A stretch of DNA of 64,000 nucleotides from Actinomadura xylanilytica (GCF_030283145.1 NZ_JASNWE010000001.1:1966176-2030175); one strand, 5' to 3'. Positions 1-8,748 are shown, counted from the first letter of the stretch. Program-made: numbers and translations. The notes: generated by a model not told the origin, from the letters alone.

Positions 1-2
1 GC

Positions 3-425
3 GACGTGGTGCGGCGGCTGCTGTCGGGCGGGCTGACGTTCTCCCGGGCGGACCGCGACACCAACATCCGCCGCATCGGCTACGTCGCCGCCGAGGTCAC
101 CCGGCACGGCGGCGTGGCGATCTGCGCGCCGATCGCGCCGTACGCCGCCACCCGCGCCGAGGTGCGCCGGATGGTGGCGGCGGCGGGCGACTTCGTGCTG
201 GTCCACGTCGCCACACCGCTGGAGGAGTGCGAGCGCCGTGACCGCAAGGGCCTGTACGCCAAGGCGCGGGCCGGGCTGATCCCCGAGTTCACCGGCGTCT
301 CCGACCCGTACGAGGCCCCGGGCGACGCCGACCTGGTGCTCGACACCTCGCAGCTCGAACCGGACGAGGCCGTCGCCCGGGTGCTCGACCTGCTGGTCGA
401 GGGCGGCTGGGTCCGCACCGCCTGA
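3..425 (+). CDS. cysC: APS kinase, C-terminal part (truncated by window edge)
   Basis: Adenylylsulfate kinase transfers a phosphate from ATP to APS to make PAPS, the sulfate donor for sulfotransferases. Only the last ~140 residues are present and the reading frame is open to the window edge, so the start is outside. The stretch GLTFSRADRDTNIRRIG and the later VATPLEECERRDRKGLY are characteristic of the CysC fold (substrate-binding helix and the P-E-C-E-R-D-K-G-L-Y region). It ends with TGA about 110 bp before the TauE-type gene on the same strand. It could be a free CysC or the C-terminal domain of a sulfate adenylyltransferase-kinase fusion; the upstream sequence is needed to decide. Many actinobacteria reduce APS directly, so an APS kinase hints at PAPS use for sulfation (inference). 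Confidence 0.88.
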   Translation, partial: DVVRRLLSGGLTFSRADRDTNIRRIGYVAAEVTRHGGVAICAPIAPYAATRAEVRRMVAAAGDFVLVHVATPLEECERRDRKGLYAKARAGLIPEFTGVSDPYEAPGDADLVLDTSQLEPDEAVARVLDLLVEGGWVRTA

Positions 426-487
426 GCCCGTCCGGCCCGCCGCCCGGGATTCGACCCCCCGGGTGGACGTCCCGCCTGGTCATGTGC

Positions 488-523
488 TTACCCTGGTAAT
501 CGATTTTTCCTATATACCCGGTA
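488..523 (+). promoter_or_regulatory. AT-rich promoter with two TACC/GGTA palindromes before the TauE gene
   Basis: An unusually AT-rich strip sits immediately upstream of the exporter gene. It holds TTACC-CT-GGTAA (488-499, a perfect inverted repeat) and TACC-C-GGTA (515-523), the second nested in CCTA-N9-TAGG (509-525). TATATA at 511-516 would serve as a -10 element about 18 bp before the ATG. Paired palindromes around a -10 look like a repressor operator; the regulator is not visible here. This is a sequence observation with inferred function. Confidence 0.45.
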
Positions 524-533
524 GGTCATAGCG

Positions 534-1556
534 ATGGACTTCGATTGGACGATGGCGCTCGGCTCGTTCCTGGTCGCCATCGTCGTCGGGCTGACCGGCA
601 TGGGCGGCGGAGCGCTGATGACGCCGATGCTGGTCACTTTCTTCGGCGTCAGCCCGCTCGCCGCGGTCTCCAGCGACCTGGTGGCCGCCGCGGTCATGAA
701 ACCCATCGGGAGTGCGGTGCACTACCGGCAGGGCACCATCGACCTGCGGCTGGTGGCCTGGCTGTGCGTGGGCTCGGTCCCCGCGGCCTTCTCCGGCGTC
801 CTGCTGGCCCGCGCGCTCGGGGGCGGCGACCAGATACAGGATCTGATCCAGAAGGCGATGGGCGTCGCACTGCTCATCGCCGCGGCAGGCCTGGTCTTCC
901 GCGGCTACCAGGCCATGCGCGACCGTACCCGCACGGCCGGACGGGGCGGCGGTGCGGACGGCGGGACCGGCGACGAGGGGAGCGGCGGCGCGGCGCCCGA
1001 GATCGTCGTCCGGCCGGTGCCGACCGTGCTGGTCGGGCTGGTCGGCGGCCTGGTCGTGGGCGTCACCTCGGTCGGCTCCGGCTCGCTGATCATCGTGGCG
1101 CTGCTCGCGCTGTACCCGGCGCTGAAGGCCAACCAGCTCGTCGGCACCGACCTGCTCCAAGCGGTGCCGCTGGTGTTCGCCGCCGCGCTCGGGCACCTGC
1201 TGTTCGGCGACTTCCACATGGAGGTCACCGTCGCGCTGCTGGCCGGTTCGATCCCCGGCGTCTACCTCGGCTCCAAGATCTCTTCGCGGGCGCCCGGCGG
1301 CCTGATCCGCCGCGTCCTGGCCGTGGTCCTGGTGGCCTCCGCGCTCAAGATGTTCGGGCTGGGCGCCGTCCCGCTGGCCTGGACGCTCGTCGGCCTGGTC
1401 GCCGCCGCCACCGGCGCCTGGCTCGTGCTGCGCCGCCGCCACGCCGCCGTCGCCGGCCCGGTGGACGCGAGCGCGGGACGCACGGCACCCGCCGGCCCGG
1501 CCGGGGCCGCGGCGCCGACCGGACCGACCGGGTCAGCCGACGAGGTGTCCCTCTGA
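534..1556 (+). CDS. TauE/SafE-family sulfite/organosulfonate exporter-like membrane protein
   Basis: Predicted polytopic inner-membrane anion transporter, 340 aa. Two homologous halves each begin with a Gly-rich helix: GLTGMGGGALMTPML near residue 19 and TSVGSGSLIIVALLALYP near residue 178, the internal repeat typical of TauE/SafE (DUF81). A Gly/Asp-rich hydrophilic loop (about residues 132-155) separates the halves, and the C-terminus is a Pro/Ala-rich tail. The ATG at 534 lies behind a weak GGTAGG. The gene follows APS kinase on the same strand, which fits a role in sulfur-compound export, but substrate cannot be read from sequence. Its stop is tail-to-tail with the flippase gene, overlapping by 24 bp. 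Confidence 0.88.
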   Translation: MDFDWTMALGSFLVAIVVGLTGMGGGALMTPMLVTFFGVSPLAAVSSDLVAAAVMKPIGSAVHYRQGTIDLRLVAWLCVGSVPAAFSGVLLARALGGGDQIQDLIQKAMGVALLIAAAGLVFRGYQAMRDRTRTAGRGGGADGGTGDEGSGGAAPEIVVRPVPTVLVGLVGGLVVGVTSVGSGSLIIVALLALYPALKANQLVGTDLLQAVPLVFAAALGHLLFGDFHMEVTVALLAGSIPGVYLGSKISSRAPGGLIRRVLAVVLVASALKMFGLGAVPLAWTLVGLVAAATGAWLVLRRRHAAVAGPVDASAGRTAPAGPAGAAAPTGPTGSADEVSL

Positions 1557-2831
1557 GGAGACCGCGGTGGACGACGCCTCGCGCGGCGGGTCGCCCTTGC
1601 GGAGCATCCGCCACAGCAGCGCCGCCGATACCAGCCCGCCGCCGCCCAGGCAGTACGGGGCGTACGCGGCGTGCGCCGGGTCGGAGATCAGCAGGGCCGT
1701 CAGGACGAGCAGCCCGGTGACGCTCTCGACGCCGCGGATGGTGAACACCGTGCGGGACCGCTTGCGCGCCGTGGCGAGGCTCGCCAGCGGGAGCGTGCAC
1801 GCGAAGCAGACCGCGTAGACGCCCCATCCGGCCAGCGCGGTGCGGTCGACCTCGAAGGACCCGCCGGTCACCAGCGGACCCAGCCAGTCGACCAGCAGAA
1901 TGCCGGCCAGGCTCATCACCAGCGCGATCCCGGCCATCAGGCCGCAGGCCCGGACCGCCTGCCGGGCGCGCATCGGCGTGCCGGCCCGCTCGGCCTTGGC
2001 GAAGTCGCCGAGCAGGAACCAGCCCGCGCCGTTCACGAAGGTCAGCGCGGGCGCGAGCAGCAACCGCGCCGCCTCGACCCCGGCCAGCGCCGCGGTCGAC
2101 GCGAATCCGGCGATCATGATGCGGGCGACCAGCAGCGCGCTCGGCCGGATGCCCGCCTGGATCGATCGCCACCACGCGAATCCGGCGATCTCGCGGAACG
2201 CGGTGCCGCGCAGCGGCGCCCGCGCGTACTCGGCGGCGGGCAGCCGCAGCCGGGCCAGCGCGATCGAGGACAGGCAGCCGACGCACATCGCGGCGAGCAG
2301 CAGCTCGACCGACGCGTCCGCGCCGAGGCCGAGGGCGGCGCCGAGGGTCGCGAGCGTCGTCAGCAGGTAGCAGGCGTCGTTGGCCGTCAGCCGCCAGAAC
2401 TCCATCCGCGCGGTGAAGATCCGCCGCCCGGTCTCGTTCAGCAGCCAGAGCGCGACCAGCAGCGCGAACAGCGCGATGCCCGCCGGTCCGGCCAGCCCCA
2501 TCACCACCGCGACGACCGCGCCGACGGCGGCGCCGGCCACCACGGTGCCGGCCACCGACAGCAGCAGCGCGCCGCGGATGCGCGGCTCGAACCGGTCGTA
2601 GACGGTGAGGGTGTCGCCGACCCAGCTGGTCTGCACCGAGGTGATCATCACCAGCACGGCAAAGAACAGCGCGTACGCGCCGTAGCCGGACGCGCCGAGG
2701 GTGCGGGCCGCCAGGGCCTGGACCAGCAGGCTGCCGCCCGCCGTGACGAACTGGACGGTGACGGCGCCGCCGGCCGACGCCAGAAGACGCCCGACCTTCC
2801 CCGCGACGCGCCCCGCTGCGGCCGGGCTCAC
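1533..2831 (-). CDS. Polysaccharide flippase (Wzx-like, MOP superfamily)
   Basis: About 432 aa, highly hydrophobic, with roughly 12-14 membrane segments; the N-terminal hydrophobic helix (VTVQFVTAGGSLLVQALAA, then LGASGYGAYALFFAVL) is typical of polysaccharide-repeat flippases that move lipid-linked sugar units across the membrane. I chose the GTG at 2829-2831 because it overlaps the stop of the Wzz-like gene as GTGA, the coupling seen elsewhere in this operon; the open frame continues further upstream but only antisense to nothing new and inside the Wzz-like gene. It is the last gene of the leftward operon GT4 - Wzz-like - flippase. Specificity for this locus' glycan is inferred from context. 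Confidence 0.85.
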   Translation of the reverse strand: MSPAAAGRVAGKVGRLLASAGGAVTVQFVTAGGSLLVQALAARTLGASGYGAYALFFAVLVMITSVQTSWVGDTLTVYDRFEPRIRGALLLSVAGTVVAGAAVGAVVAVVMGLAGPAGIALFALLVALWLLNETGRRIFTARMEFWRLTANDACYLLTTLATLGAALGLGADASVELLLAAMCVGCLSSIALARLRLPAAEYARAPLRGTAFREIAGFAWWRSIQAGIRPSALLVARIMIAGFASTAALAGVEAARLLLAPALTFVNGAGWFLLGDFAKAERAGTPMRARQAVRACGLMAGIALVMSLAGILLVDWLGPLVTGGSFEVDRTALAGWGVYAVCFACTLPLASLATARKRSRTVFTIRGVESVTGLLVLTALLISDPAHAAYAPYCLGGGGLVSAALLWRMLRKGDPPREASSTAVSSEGHLVG

Positions 2832-4363
2832 CTGTCCAGGTCGTAATGCATCAGGGACGAGTCTCCGGTGCCCTTGCCGGAGCCCTTGTCGGGGGCGCGC
2901 CTGCCAGGCGCGGGCTTGGCCCGCTTGGCGGCGCGGCCGATGTCCTCGGCGGTGCGGGTCGGGTCGCCGCCCTCGGCGAAGGGGTCGATGAGGGGCTCGA
3001 CCGGGGAGGGCTTGTCGTCGTCGGCGAGCTTGTCGGGACGGCCCTTGGCGTGCGAGCCCTTGCCGCGCGAGCCGGGCGTGCCCTGCGCGCCCGGCGACTG
3101 CGAGGGCGACGGGGACTTGCCGCGCGGCGCCGCCCCGTTGGCGCGGCCCGTCGGACGGCCGCGGGAGCCGTTCACCCCGTTGAGCCCCTTCAGGTCGTGG
3201 TCGATGTCGACCGGCGGCGGGGTCGCGGGGAGCGCGGTGGTGGCGGACGCCGGCGAGGTGGCGGTGGCGGCGAGGCCGTGCACCTCCTCGGAGGTCCACA
3301 CCCGGCCGGACCGGTCGGTCGGCGGGGGCGCCTGGCGGCCCCGCGCCCGGCGCGCCCCGCGGGGCCGCTCGTTGGGCGGCGGCGCCTGCTCGGCGGCGCG
3401 GGCGGACTCCTCGGAGTGCCGGCCGCCCACCGCGCTCGAGCGTCCCGACAGAAGCTCGGGGATCGGCCCGGAGCCCGGCAGCCCGCCGTTCACCGGGCCC
3501 CCGTTCACCGGCCCGCCGCCCAGCGGGCCGCCCTCCACCGGGGCGCCGAACGCGCCCGCCGGACGGGTGCGGCGGCCCGGCGCCGAGGCGCGCAGGAACG
3601 ACACCACGCAGGCCACGATCAGCCCGATGGCCAGGCCGATCACGGCGTTCTGCGGCAGCTTGCTGCCGGACGCGGCGGTCGGGTCGGCGGTGTCGAGGAA
3701 CTGGAGGCCGTCGTTGGTCTTGGACCGGGCCGACAGCAGGCCGCTCTCCTCGGTCTGGAGCTTGGTGAGCTGGGCGGCGAGCGTCCGGTAGGTGCGGGAG
3801 CCGGCGTTCGGGGTGAGCTCGAGGTCCTGGGTGACCTTGCGCTCCATGCCCTGGATGTTCTTGATCTGCTCGTCCAGCTTGGTGACGTTGGTGGAGACCG
3901 TGACCTCCTTGTACGCCTGGAGCACCGAGTTGGCGATCGCCGCCGCTTCGGCCATGTCGCCGCCACCGGCGGTCACGATCACCACGCCGCCGTCGGGCTT
4001 GCTGGAGGTCTTCACCCGGCCGCGGAGCTGCTCACCGGTCAGCGCCGGCCCGCTCTTCTCCTTGACGATCTGCGCGGCGCGGGCCAGCACCGGCGCGGAC
4101 CCGGCGAACGCGGCGCGCTGCGCCGTGTAGGTCGCGTACCCCTGACCGGAGACCACGCCCATGCGCAGCACGTTGTTGTTGTTGGTCGGGTCGGTGACGG
4201 CGAACCGCGCGGTGGCGGTGACGCTGCTGAACATGATCTGGGTGGCGGCGACCGAGGCGAGCACGGACGCCAGCACGATGATGAGCGACATCAGGCGGTA
4301 GCGCCAGACGGCCTCGACGAGACTGATCTCCGGAGTGGCCGGGACGGGAGTCTGTGCAGTCAT
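2828..4363 (-). CDS. Wzz/YveK-like chain-length co-polymerase with long disordered tail
   Basis: 511 aa. The first 265 residues have the polysaccharide co-polymerase layout: short cytoplasmic N-terminus, TM1 (about residues 24-46), an extracytoplasmic helical region with KLDEQIKNIQGMERKV, and a proline-containing TM2 (KLPQNAVIGLAIGLIVACVV, about residues 237-256). Such proteins set the chain length made by Wzy. The remaining ~245 residues are Pro/Gly/Arg/Ala-rich with short repeats (GGPVNGGPVNGG) and no recognisable kinase motifs; the tail is predicted cytoplasmic. No separate BY-kinase gene is adjacent. Start ATG overlaps the stop of the upstream GT4 gene (ATGA). The tail length is odd for the family and may be a protein-interaction platform (inference). 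Confidence 0.85.
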   Translation of the reverse strand: MTAQTPVPATPEISLVEAVWRYRLMSLIIVLASVLASVAATQIMFSSVTATARFAVTDPTNNNNVLRMGVVSGQGYATYTAQRAAFAGSAPVLARAAQIVKEKSGPALTGEQLRGRVKTSSKPDGGVVIVTAGGGDMAEAAAIANSVLQAYKEVTVSTNVTKLDEQIKNIQGMERKVTQDLELTPNAGSRTYRTLAAQLTKLQTEESGLLSARSKTNDGLQFLDTADPTAASGSKLPQNAVIGLAIGLIVACVVSFLRASAPGRRTRPAGAFGAPVEGGPLGGGPVNGGPVNGGLPGSGPIPELLSGRSSAVGGRHSEESARAAEQAPPPNERPRGARRARGRQAPPPTDRSGRVWTSEEVHGLAATATSPASATTALPATPPPVDIDHDLKGLNGVNGSRGRPTGRANGAAPRGKSPSPSQSPGAQGTPGSRGKGSHAKGRPDKLADDDKPSPVEPLIDPFAEGGDPTRTAEDIGRAAKRAKPAPGRRAPDKGSGKGTGDSSLMHYDLDR

Positions 4364-5544
4364 CAGCGGCTCTGAGTCCTCGTGAGGGCGTGGGCAGGGG
4401 CGGCGAGGCTGCGGACGGCCTCCCGCAGCTCGCGGTGGTAACGGTCCTTGCCGAACCGCCGTGCGGCGTCCGCTCGGGCCCGCTTGGCCATCGCCAGCGC
4501 GCCGTTCCAGTCGTCGAGCAGGCGGGCGATGCCGTCGGCCAGCGCGGCCGGGTCGTCCGGCCGGACCAGGACGCCGTTCTCGCCGTCGGTGACGATCTCG
4601 ACCAGCCCCTGGGTGGCGCTGGCGACCACCGGCCGGCCGGCCAGCATCGCCTCGACCGCGACGTTACCGAACGGTTCGACCCGGGAGGGGACGATCGCGA
4701 TGTCCGCCTCGGCGAACGACTCCCAGACCGACGGCCGGAAGCCCGCGAAGACCACCTCGCCGGAGGCCGCCTCGCGCAGCTCGGCCTCGAACCACTCGTA
4801 CCCCGGGAAGATGTCGCCGACCAGGGTCAGGGACGTATCGTACCCGCGCTCGCGGAGCAGTCCGGCGGCCCGGACCGCGACATCGGAGCCCTTGCGCGGC
4901 GACAGCCGTCCGACCAGCGCGATCCGGGCCGGCGGACCCGGCTCGGCGCGCGGCTCGGTCACCCGGCCGGGCTCGTCCACCCCGTTATAGATCACCTGGC
5001 CGCGCCGGCCCGCGCCGCCGAGCGCCGCGGCGCTGGCCCGGCTGTTGACCACCAGCGTGCGGGCCAGCCGCAGCGGCAGCGACAGCGCGGCGCGCACCGG
5101 GCGGGGCACGCCGTCCTCGGCCTCGTGCACGTGGCACAGCGCCGGGACGCGGGCGAGCCGCGCCGCGACCAGCCACAGCGGGATGGTCACCGTGTTGACG
5201 TACAGCACCGCGGCCCGCTCGCGACGCAGCAGCCGCCACGCCGCCGGGAGCGCCCGCGTCGCGGCGAACGCCAGCCGCACCAGCCCGAGCGGCGACATGT
5301 ACGCCTTGCGGAGCACCGGCACGGGCAGGATCACGATCTCGGCCCCGGCCTCGGCCAGCGCGGCCGACAGCGGCCCGCCCGCCGGCAGCGTCACCAGCAC
5401 CCGCCAGTCGGGCGCCAGCGCCCGGACCGACTCGATGAGCATCCGGTCCGAGCCGTAGAGATCGGGTGACGGGTGCGCCAGCACCACGACGGACTTCGCG
5501 TCTCGTGCGCCCACATCCCCACCTTCACGATCGTGCGGGTTCAC
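4363..5544 (-). CDS. GT4-type glycosyltransferase
   Basis: 393 aa, GT-B fold retaining glycosyltransferase. N-terminal Rossmann half begins VVVLAHPSPDLYGSDRML; the C-terminal nucleotide-sugar half starts near ARIALVGRLSPRKGSDVAV and carries the E-x7-E motif EPFGNVAVE (around residue 288), a hallmark of GT4 enzymes. It likely adds a sugar to a lipid-linked repeat unit at the cytoplasmic membrane face; donor and acceptor are not predictable. First gene of the leftward operon with the Wzz-like protein and flippase, joined to the former by an ATGA overlap. The start at 5544 precedes a charged ~17-residue leader before the first strand; an internal start is possible. Confidence 0.88.
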   Translation of the reverse strand: MNPHDREGGDVGARDAKSVVVLAHPSPDLYGSDRMLIESVRALAPDWRVLVTLPAGGPLSAALAEAGAEIVILPVPVLRKAYMSPLGLVRLAFAATRALPAAWRLLRRERAAVLYVNTVTIPLWLVAARLARVPALCHVHEAEDGVPRPVRAALSLPLRLARTLVVNSRASAAALGGAGRRGQVIYNGVDEPGRVTEPRAEPGPPARIALVGRLSPRKGSDVAVRAAGLLRERGYDTSLTLVGDIFPGYEWFEAELREAASGEVVFAGFRPSVWESFAEADIAIVPSRVEPFGNVAVEAMLAGRPVVASATQGLVEIVTDGENGVLVRPDDPAALADGIARLLDDWNGALAMAKRARADAARRFGKDRYHRELREAVRSLAAPAHALTRTQSR

Positions 5545-5664
5545 CGGATACCAGTCTCCCGCCGCTCTCAGATTAACTCTCGTTTACCGCCGAGACGCAT
5601 CGCACCTTCCGCATAGCCTGTGCGGATTAGCACAAAAGGCAACGTAAACAGACTGGGGGCCAGG

Positions 5665-6795
5665 GTGCACATCGCCATGGTAGGGACTCGCGGCGTGCCG
5701 GCAAGGTACGGCGGCTTCGAGACGGCGGTGGAGGAGATCGGCAAACGGCTCGCCGCGGCGGGTCACGAGGTCACCGTCTACTGCCGGGGCGAACGGCACC
5801 CCGAGCCCGAATACCTCGGAATGAAGCTGGTCCATCTGCCCGCGGTGAAGAAGAAGGTCGCCGAGACCCTCAGCCACACCGGCCTGTCGGTCCTGCACGC
5901 GGCCCGCCGCCGTCCGGACGTGGCGCTGGTCTTCAACGCGGCCAACTCCCCGCTCCTGCCGGTGCTGCGCACCCTGCGCGTCCCGGTGGCCACCCACGTG
6001 GACGGCCTGGAGTGGAAGCGCACCAAGTGGAGCGGCACCGGACGGCGCTACTACCGCGCCGCCGAGTCCCTCTCGGTCCGCTGGTCGGACGCGCTGATCG
6101 CCGACGCGGTCGGCATCCAGGACTACTACCGCGAGCGGTTCGCCGCCGAGTCGGTCTTCATCGCCTACGGCGCGCCGATCCTGCACGAGACCGACACCGC
6201 CAAGCTGGCCGAGGCGGGCTACGAGCCCGGCGGCTTCCATCTGGTGGTCGCCCGCTTCGAGCCGGAGAACCACGTCCACGTGGCGGTCGAGGGCTACCGG
6301 CGCAGCGGCGCCACCAAGCCGCTCGTGGTCGTCGGCTCCGCCCCGTACGCCGACGCCTATACCGCCGAGGTCAAGGAGCTCGCGGGCGACGACCCGCGGA
6401 TCACCTTCCTCGGCGGCGTCTGGGACCAGGACCTCCTCGACGCCCTGTACGCGGGCGCGCTGACCTACCTGCACGGGCACTCGGTCGGCGGCACCAACCC
6501 GTCCCTCCTGCGGGCGATGGGGGCCGGGGCGTCCGTGGTGGCCTACGACGTCAACTTCAACCGCGAGGTCCTCGGTGTGGAGGCAGGCCGCTTCTTCAGT
6601 GACGCGGCGTCCCTGGCGGCCGAGGTCGAGGCCGCCGAGGCGGCCCCCGGCGAGGCCGCCGACCGCGGCGCCGCGGCCCGGAAGCGCGCCGCCGAGCGTT
6701 ACGTGTGGGACGACGTGGCGGCCTCGTACGAGCGCCTCTGCGAGGACCTGGCCGCACGCCGCCTGACCCGCAAGACCGTCCGTCCCCGCAAATGA
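5665..6795 (+). CDS. GT4-type glycosyltransferase, DUF1972/rhamnosyltransferase-like
   Basis: About 376 aa. The N-terminus HIAMVGTRGVPARYGGFET is the signature of DUF1972-type glycosyltransferases, several of which are rhamnosyltransferases of O-antigen or EPS synthesis. The C-terminal half has ARFEPENHVHVAVEGY and HSVGGTNPSLLRAMGAG, the nucleotide-sugar binding region. I prefer GTG at 5665: it has GGGGG at 5655-5659 with a 5-nt spacer and matches the family N-terminus; an upstream GTG at 5620 in frame has no ribosome binding site. Divergent from the GT4-Wzz-Wzx operon. With rmlABCD in the locus, dTDP-L-rhamnose is a plausible donor (inference). Confidence 0.87.
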   Translation: MHIAMVGTRGVPARYGGFETAVEEIGKRLAAAGHEVTVYCRGERHPEPEYLGMKLVHLPAVKKKVAETLSHTGLSVLHAARRRPDVALVFNAANSPLLPVLRTLRVPVATHVDGLEWKRTKWSGTGRRYYRAAESLSVRWSDALIADAVGIQDYYRERFAAESVFIAYGAPILHETDTAKLAEAGYEPGGFHLVVARFEPENHVHVAVEGYRRSGATKPLVVVGSAPYADAYTAEVKELAGDDPRITFLGGVWDQDLLDALYAGALTYLHGHSVGGTNPSLLRAMGAGASVVAYDVNFNREVLGVEAGRFFSDAASLAAEVEAAEAAPGEAADRGAAARKRAAERYVWDDVAASYERLCEDLAARRLTRKTVRPRK

Positions 6796-6797
6796 TC

Positions 6798-6847
6798 CGC
6801 GGGGCCCGTCCGCCTGACCGGATGTGGTCAGGCGGACGGGCCCCGCG
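6798..6847 (+). terminator. 22-bp perfect GC hairpin after the DUF1972 glycosyltransferase
   Basis: Arms 6798-6819 and 6826-6847 are perfectly complementary (22 bp) around a 6-nt loop (GGATGT), starting 3 nt after the stop codon. No T-tract follows, as is common for actinomycete terminators. It would work from either strand and separates the glycosyltransferase from the convergent propeller gene. Confidence 0.85.
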
Positions 6848-6903
6848 CCGCACGGGCGACTCACCCGGCGGGCAGCCGGATCTGGCCCTGACGTGAGACG
6901 AGC

Positions 6904-6935
6904 TCGCGCCCCGGTGGTCCTCCACCGAGGCGCGA
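6904..6935 (-). terminator. Hairpin after the first propeller gene
   Basis: Arms TCGCGCC-C-CGGTGG (6904-6917) and CCACCG-A-GGCGCGA (6922-6935), 14 positions with one C/A mismatch and a 4-nt loop, lie about 35 nt downstream of the leftward propeller gene stop. Probable terminator for that gene. Confidence 0.6.
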
Positions 6936-6970
6936 ACGGGTCAGGGGGGACCCTGGTCAGTACTTCCGGA

Positions 6971-8599
6971 TCACTTGCCCGCGGAACCGCTGGCGTCGCT
7001 GGTGACGGAGTTGCCCAGCGGGTCGGTCACCCGGATCCTGTAGGTGTGCTTGCCCGCGGGCGGGTTCGCGTCGGTGAAGCTGAGCTCCGGCCGGGTCCAG
7101 AACGCGGAGCTCTGCGACAGCGTGCCGATCGCCGTGGTGCCCTTGTCGCGCAGCACCTCGTACTTCAGGGTGCGGTTGTCCATGTCCCAGGTGGACTTCC
7201 AGGACACCTTGATCTTCTTGGTCAGCGCCACGGTGCTCGCCTTGGGCACCGCCAGGTCGGCCTTGACCGGGCCGGACTTGTTGGGCGCCTTGGCCTTGAT
7301 ACCGAACCGGACCAGGCCCTGCTGGCTCTTGCCGTTCACGCGCGGGAACTCGCCGCCGAGCGCAAGGTAGTTGGCGTTGCCGGTGATGGCCCACGCGGCC
7401 TGGTACTGCTTGGTGAACGACCCCATCGCCAGGGTCGGGAACCAGTGCAGCAGGGTCGGGACGGGCTGCTTGCTGTAGTTGCTGTTGGTGCCCGGAGGCG
7501 CCTTGTCGGTGCCGGTCGCGGCGCGCGTCTCGGCGAGCGTGCGGTGGTTGGTCTCCGGTGTCGTGTCCGGGAACGCGCCCAGCGACTCGCAGTTGTGCGC
7601 GTGCGAGACGCTGTAGACCGTCTGCCCGGTCGCGAAGACGCCGTACGTGGCGCCGTAGCAGTTGTCGAGCCACATCAGCGCGCCGCCGGCCGTCTTGGCG
7701 GCGAACCGTCCGTCGTACCAGTGCATGCCCTCGCCGTTGGCGGAGCCGAACACCGTGTCACCGGAGACGAACAGGTCGGTGACATAGGAGAACTTCTTGC
7801 CGAGCTTGGTCGGGATCGGGCGGCTGGTCCACTTGCCCAGCGACCCGTCGGCGGTGTTGACCGCGCCGATGCCGACCTTGTTGGTGCCGTTCAGCTTCTG
7901 GAACTTGCCGCCCACGATGACGCGGCTGCCCGCGAGCGCGAGCGCCATCACCTCGTCGTCGTCGGCGGTCGGCTTCCAGGTGTCGATGTTGGCGCCGTTG
8001 GACGCCTTCACCGCGGCGAGCCTCGTCCGCGACTTGCCGTTGACGTTGAAGAAGTTGCCGCCGATGTAGACGGTGCTGTTGGAGGCGGCGATGCCGCGCA
8101 CCTTGTTGGACACCTTCGGCGCGAACCCGGCGACGAGCTTGCCGGTGGCGGTGTCGAAGGCCGCGATCCGCGAGCGGGCCTGGCCGTCGACGGTGGTGAA
8201 CTCGCCGCCGACGTACACGCGCTTGCCGTCCGGGGACGCCACGATGCGCAGCCCCTGCCCGTTCAGCGAGTGGTTGAACGAGGTGATCAGGTTGCCGGTG
8301 GTGAGGTCGAACGCCAGGATGTTGCGCCGCGCGACCTCCTTCGCGTTGCCCTCGGCGGTGCCCGGCGGGCGCGCCTTGGTGAAGTTGCCGGTCGCGTAGA
8401 CGGTGTTGCCGACGGTGACCATGCTCCACACCACGCCGTTGACCTGCCAGGTCGGCAGCGGCTCGGCGGTCACGGTCGCCGGGAGCCCCTTCCCCGGGGC
8501 GGTGTCGGCCGTCGCGCTCGCGGCCGGGATGAGGGCAGCGCCGAGAAGTGTGGCGGACGCCAGTACTCCGATCCGGCGCTGACGCGTTGCAGCTTTCAC
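6971..8599 (-). CDS. Secreted DUF5122-like beta-propeller protein with C-terminal FN3
   Basis: About 542 aa. N-terminal signal peptide (basic KAATRQRR, then VLASATLLGAALIPAASATA) predicts export. The body has repeating blades of the form GG-x-F-x-x-V/L-N/D-G followed by R/K-x-x-hydrophobic-AA (for example VYVGGEFTTVDGQARSRIAAF, cut here, VYIGGNFFNVNGKSRTRLAA, VIVGGKFQKLNG), resembling delta-60/DUF5122 propellers. Residues ~450-540 form a fibronectin type III-like domain (VSWKSTWDMDNRTLKYEVLR to HTYRIRVTDPLGN). Start GTG at 8597-8599 is behind GCAGGGGAACC; a longer in-frame start exists without a good site. It is a close paralogue of the next gene. Likely extracellular binding or structural protein of the glycan locus; no catalytic motif seen. 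Confidence 0.75.
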   Translation of the reverse strand: MKAATRQRRIGVLASATLLGAALIPAASATADTAPGKGLPATVTAEPLPTWQVNGVVWSMVTVGNTVYATGNFTKARPPGTAEGNAKEVARRNILAFDLTTGNLITSFNHSLNGQGLRIVASPDGKRVYVGGEFTTVDGQARSRIAAFDTATGKLVAGFAPKVSNKVRGIAASNSTVYIGGNFFNVNGKSRTRLAAVKASNGANIDTWKPTADDDEVMALALAGSRVIVGGKFQKLNGTNKVGIGAVNTADGSLGKWTSRPIPTKLGKKFSYVTDLFVSGDTVFGSANGEGMHWYDGRFAAKTAGGALMWLDNCYGATYGVFATGQTVYSVSHAHNCESLGAFPDTTPETNHRTLAETRAATGTDKAPPGTNSNYSKQPVPTLLHWFPTLAMGSFTKQYQAAWAITGNANYLALGGEFPRVNGKSQQGLVRFGIKAKAPNKSGPVKADLAVPKASTVALTKKIKVSWKSTWDMDNRTLKYEVLRDKGTTAIGTLSQSSAFWTRPELSFTDANPPAGKHTYRIRVTDPLGNSVTSDASGSAGK

Positions 8600-8685
8600 G
8601 AGTCGGTTCCCCTGCCCATAACCCCGTGCGGCCCCTACGGCCACACGGTCTGGAGATCGTAATGCTTGGCCCGATCCGACTCGCC

Positions 8686-8704
8686 CACAACTTATGAAAT
8701 TGTG
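8686..8704 (-). promoter_or_regulatory. Inverted repeat upstream of the first propeller gene
   Basis: CACAACTT-ATG-AAATTGTG: 8-nt arms with one mismatch and a 3-nt centre, about 90 bp before the GTG start, in an AT-rich pocket. Could be an operator; no regulator is identified. Confidence 0.3.
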
Positions 8705-8748
8705 ATGCGCATCTAATCGTCCCCCTAGGTCAGGGCGTCCTGGCGGGT

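Noticed and set aside
8600..8720. Possible c-di-AMP (ydaO) riboswitch because of GGGGAACC before the propeller genes
   Set aside because: The GGGGAACC motif is only 5-7 nt from the GTG and acts as the ribosome site; I could not draw the pseudoknotted core upstream.
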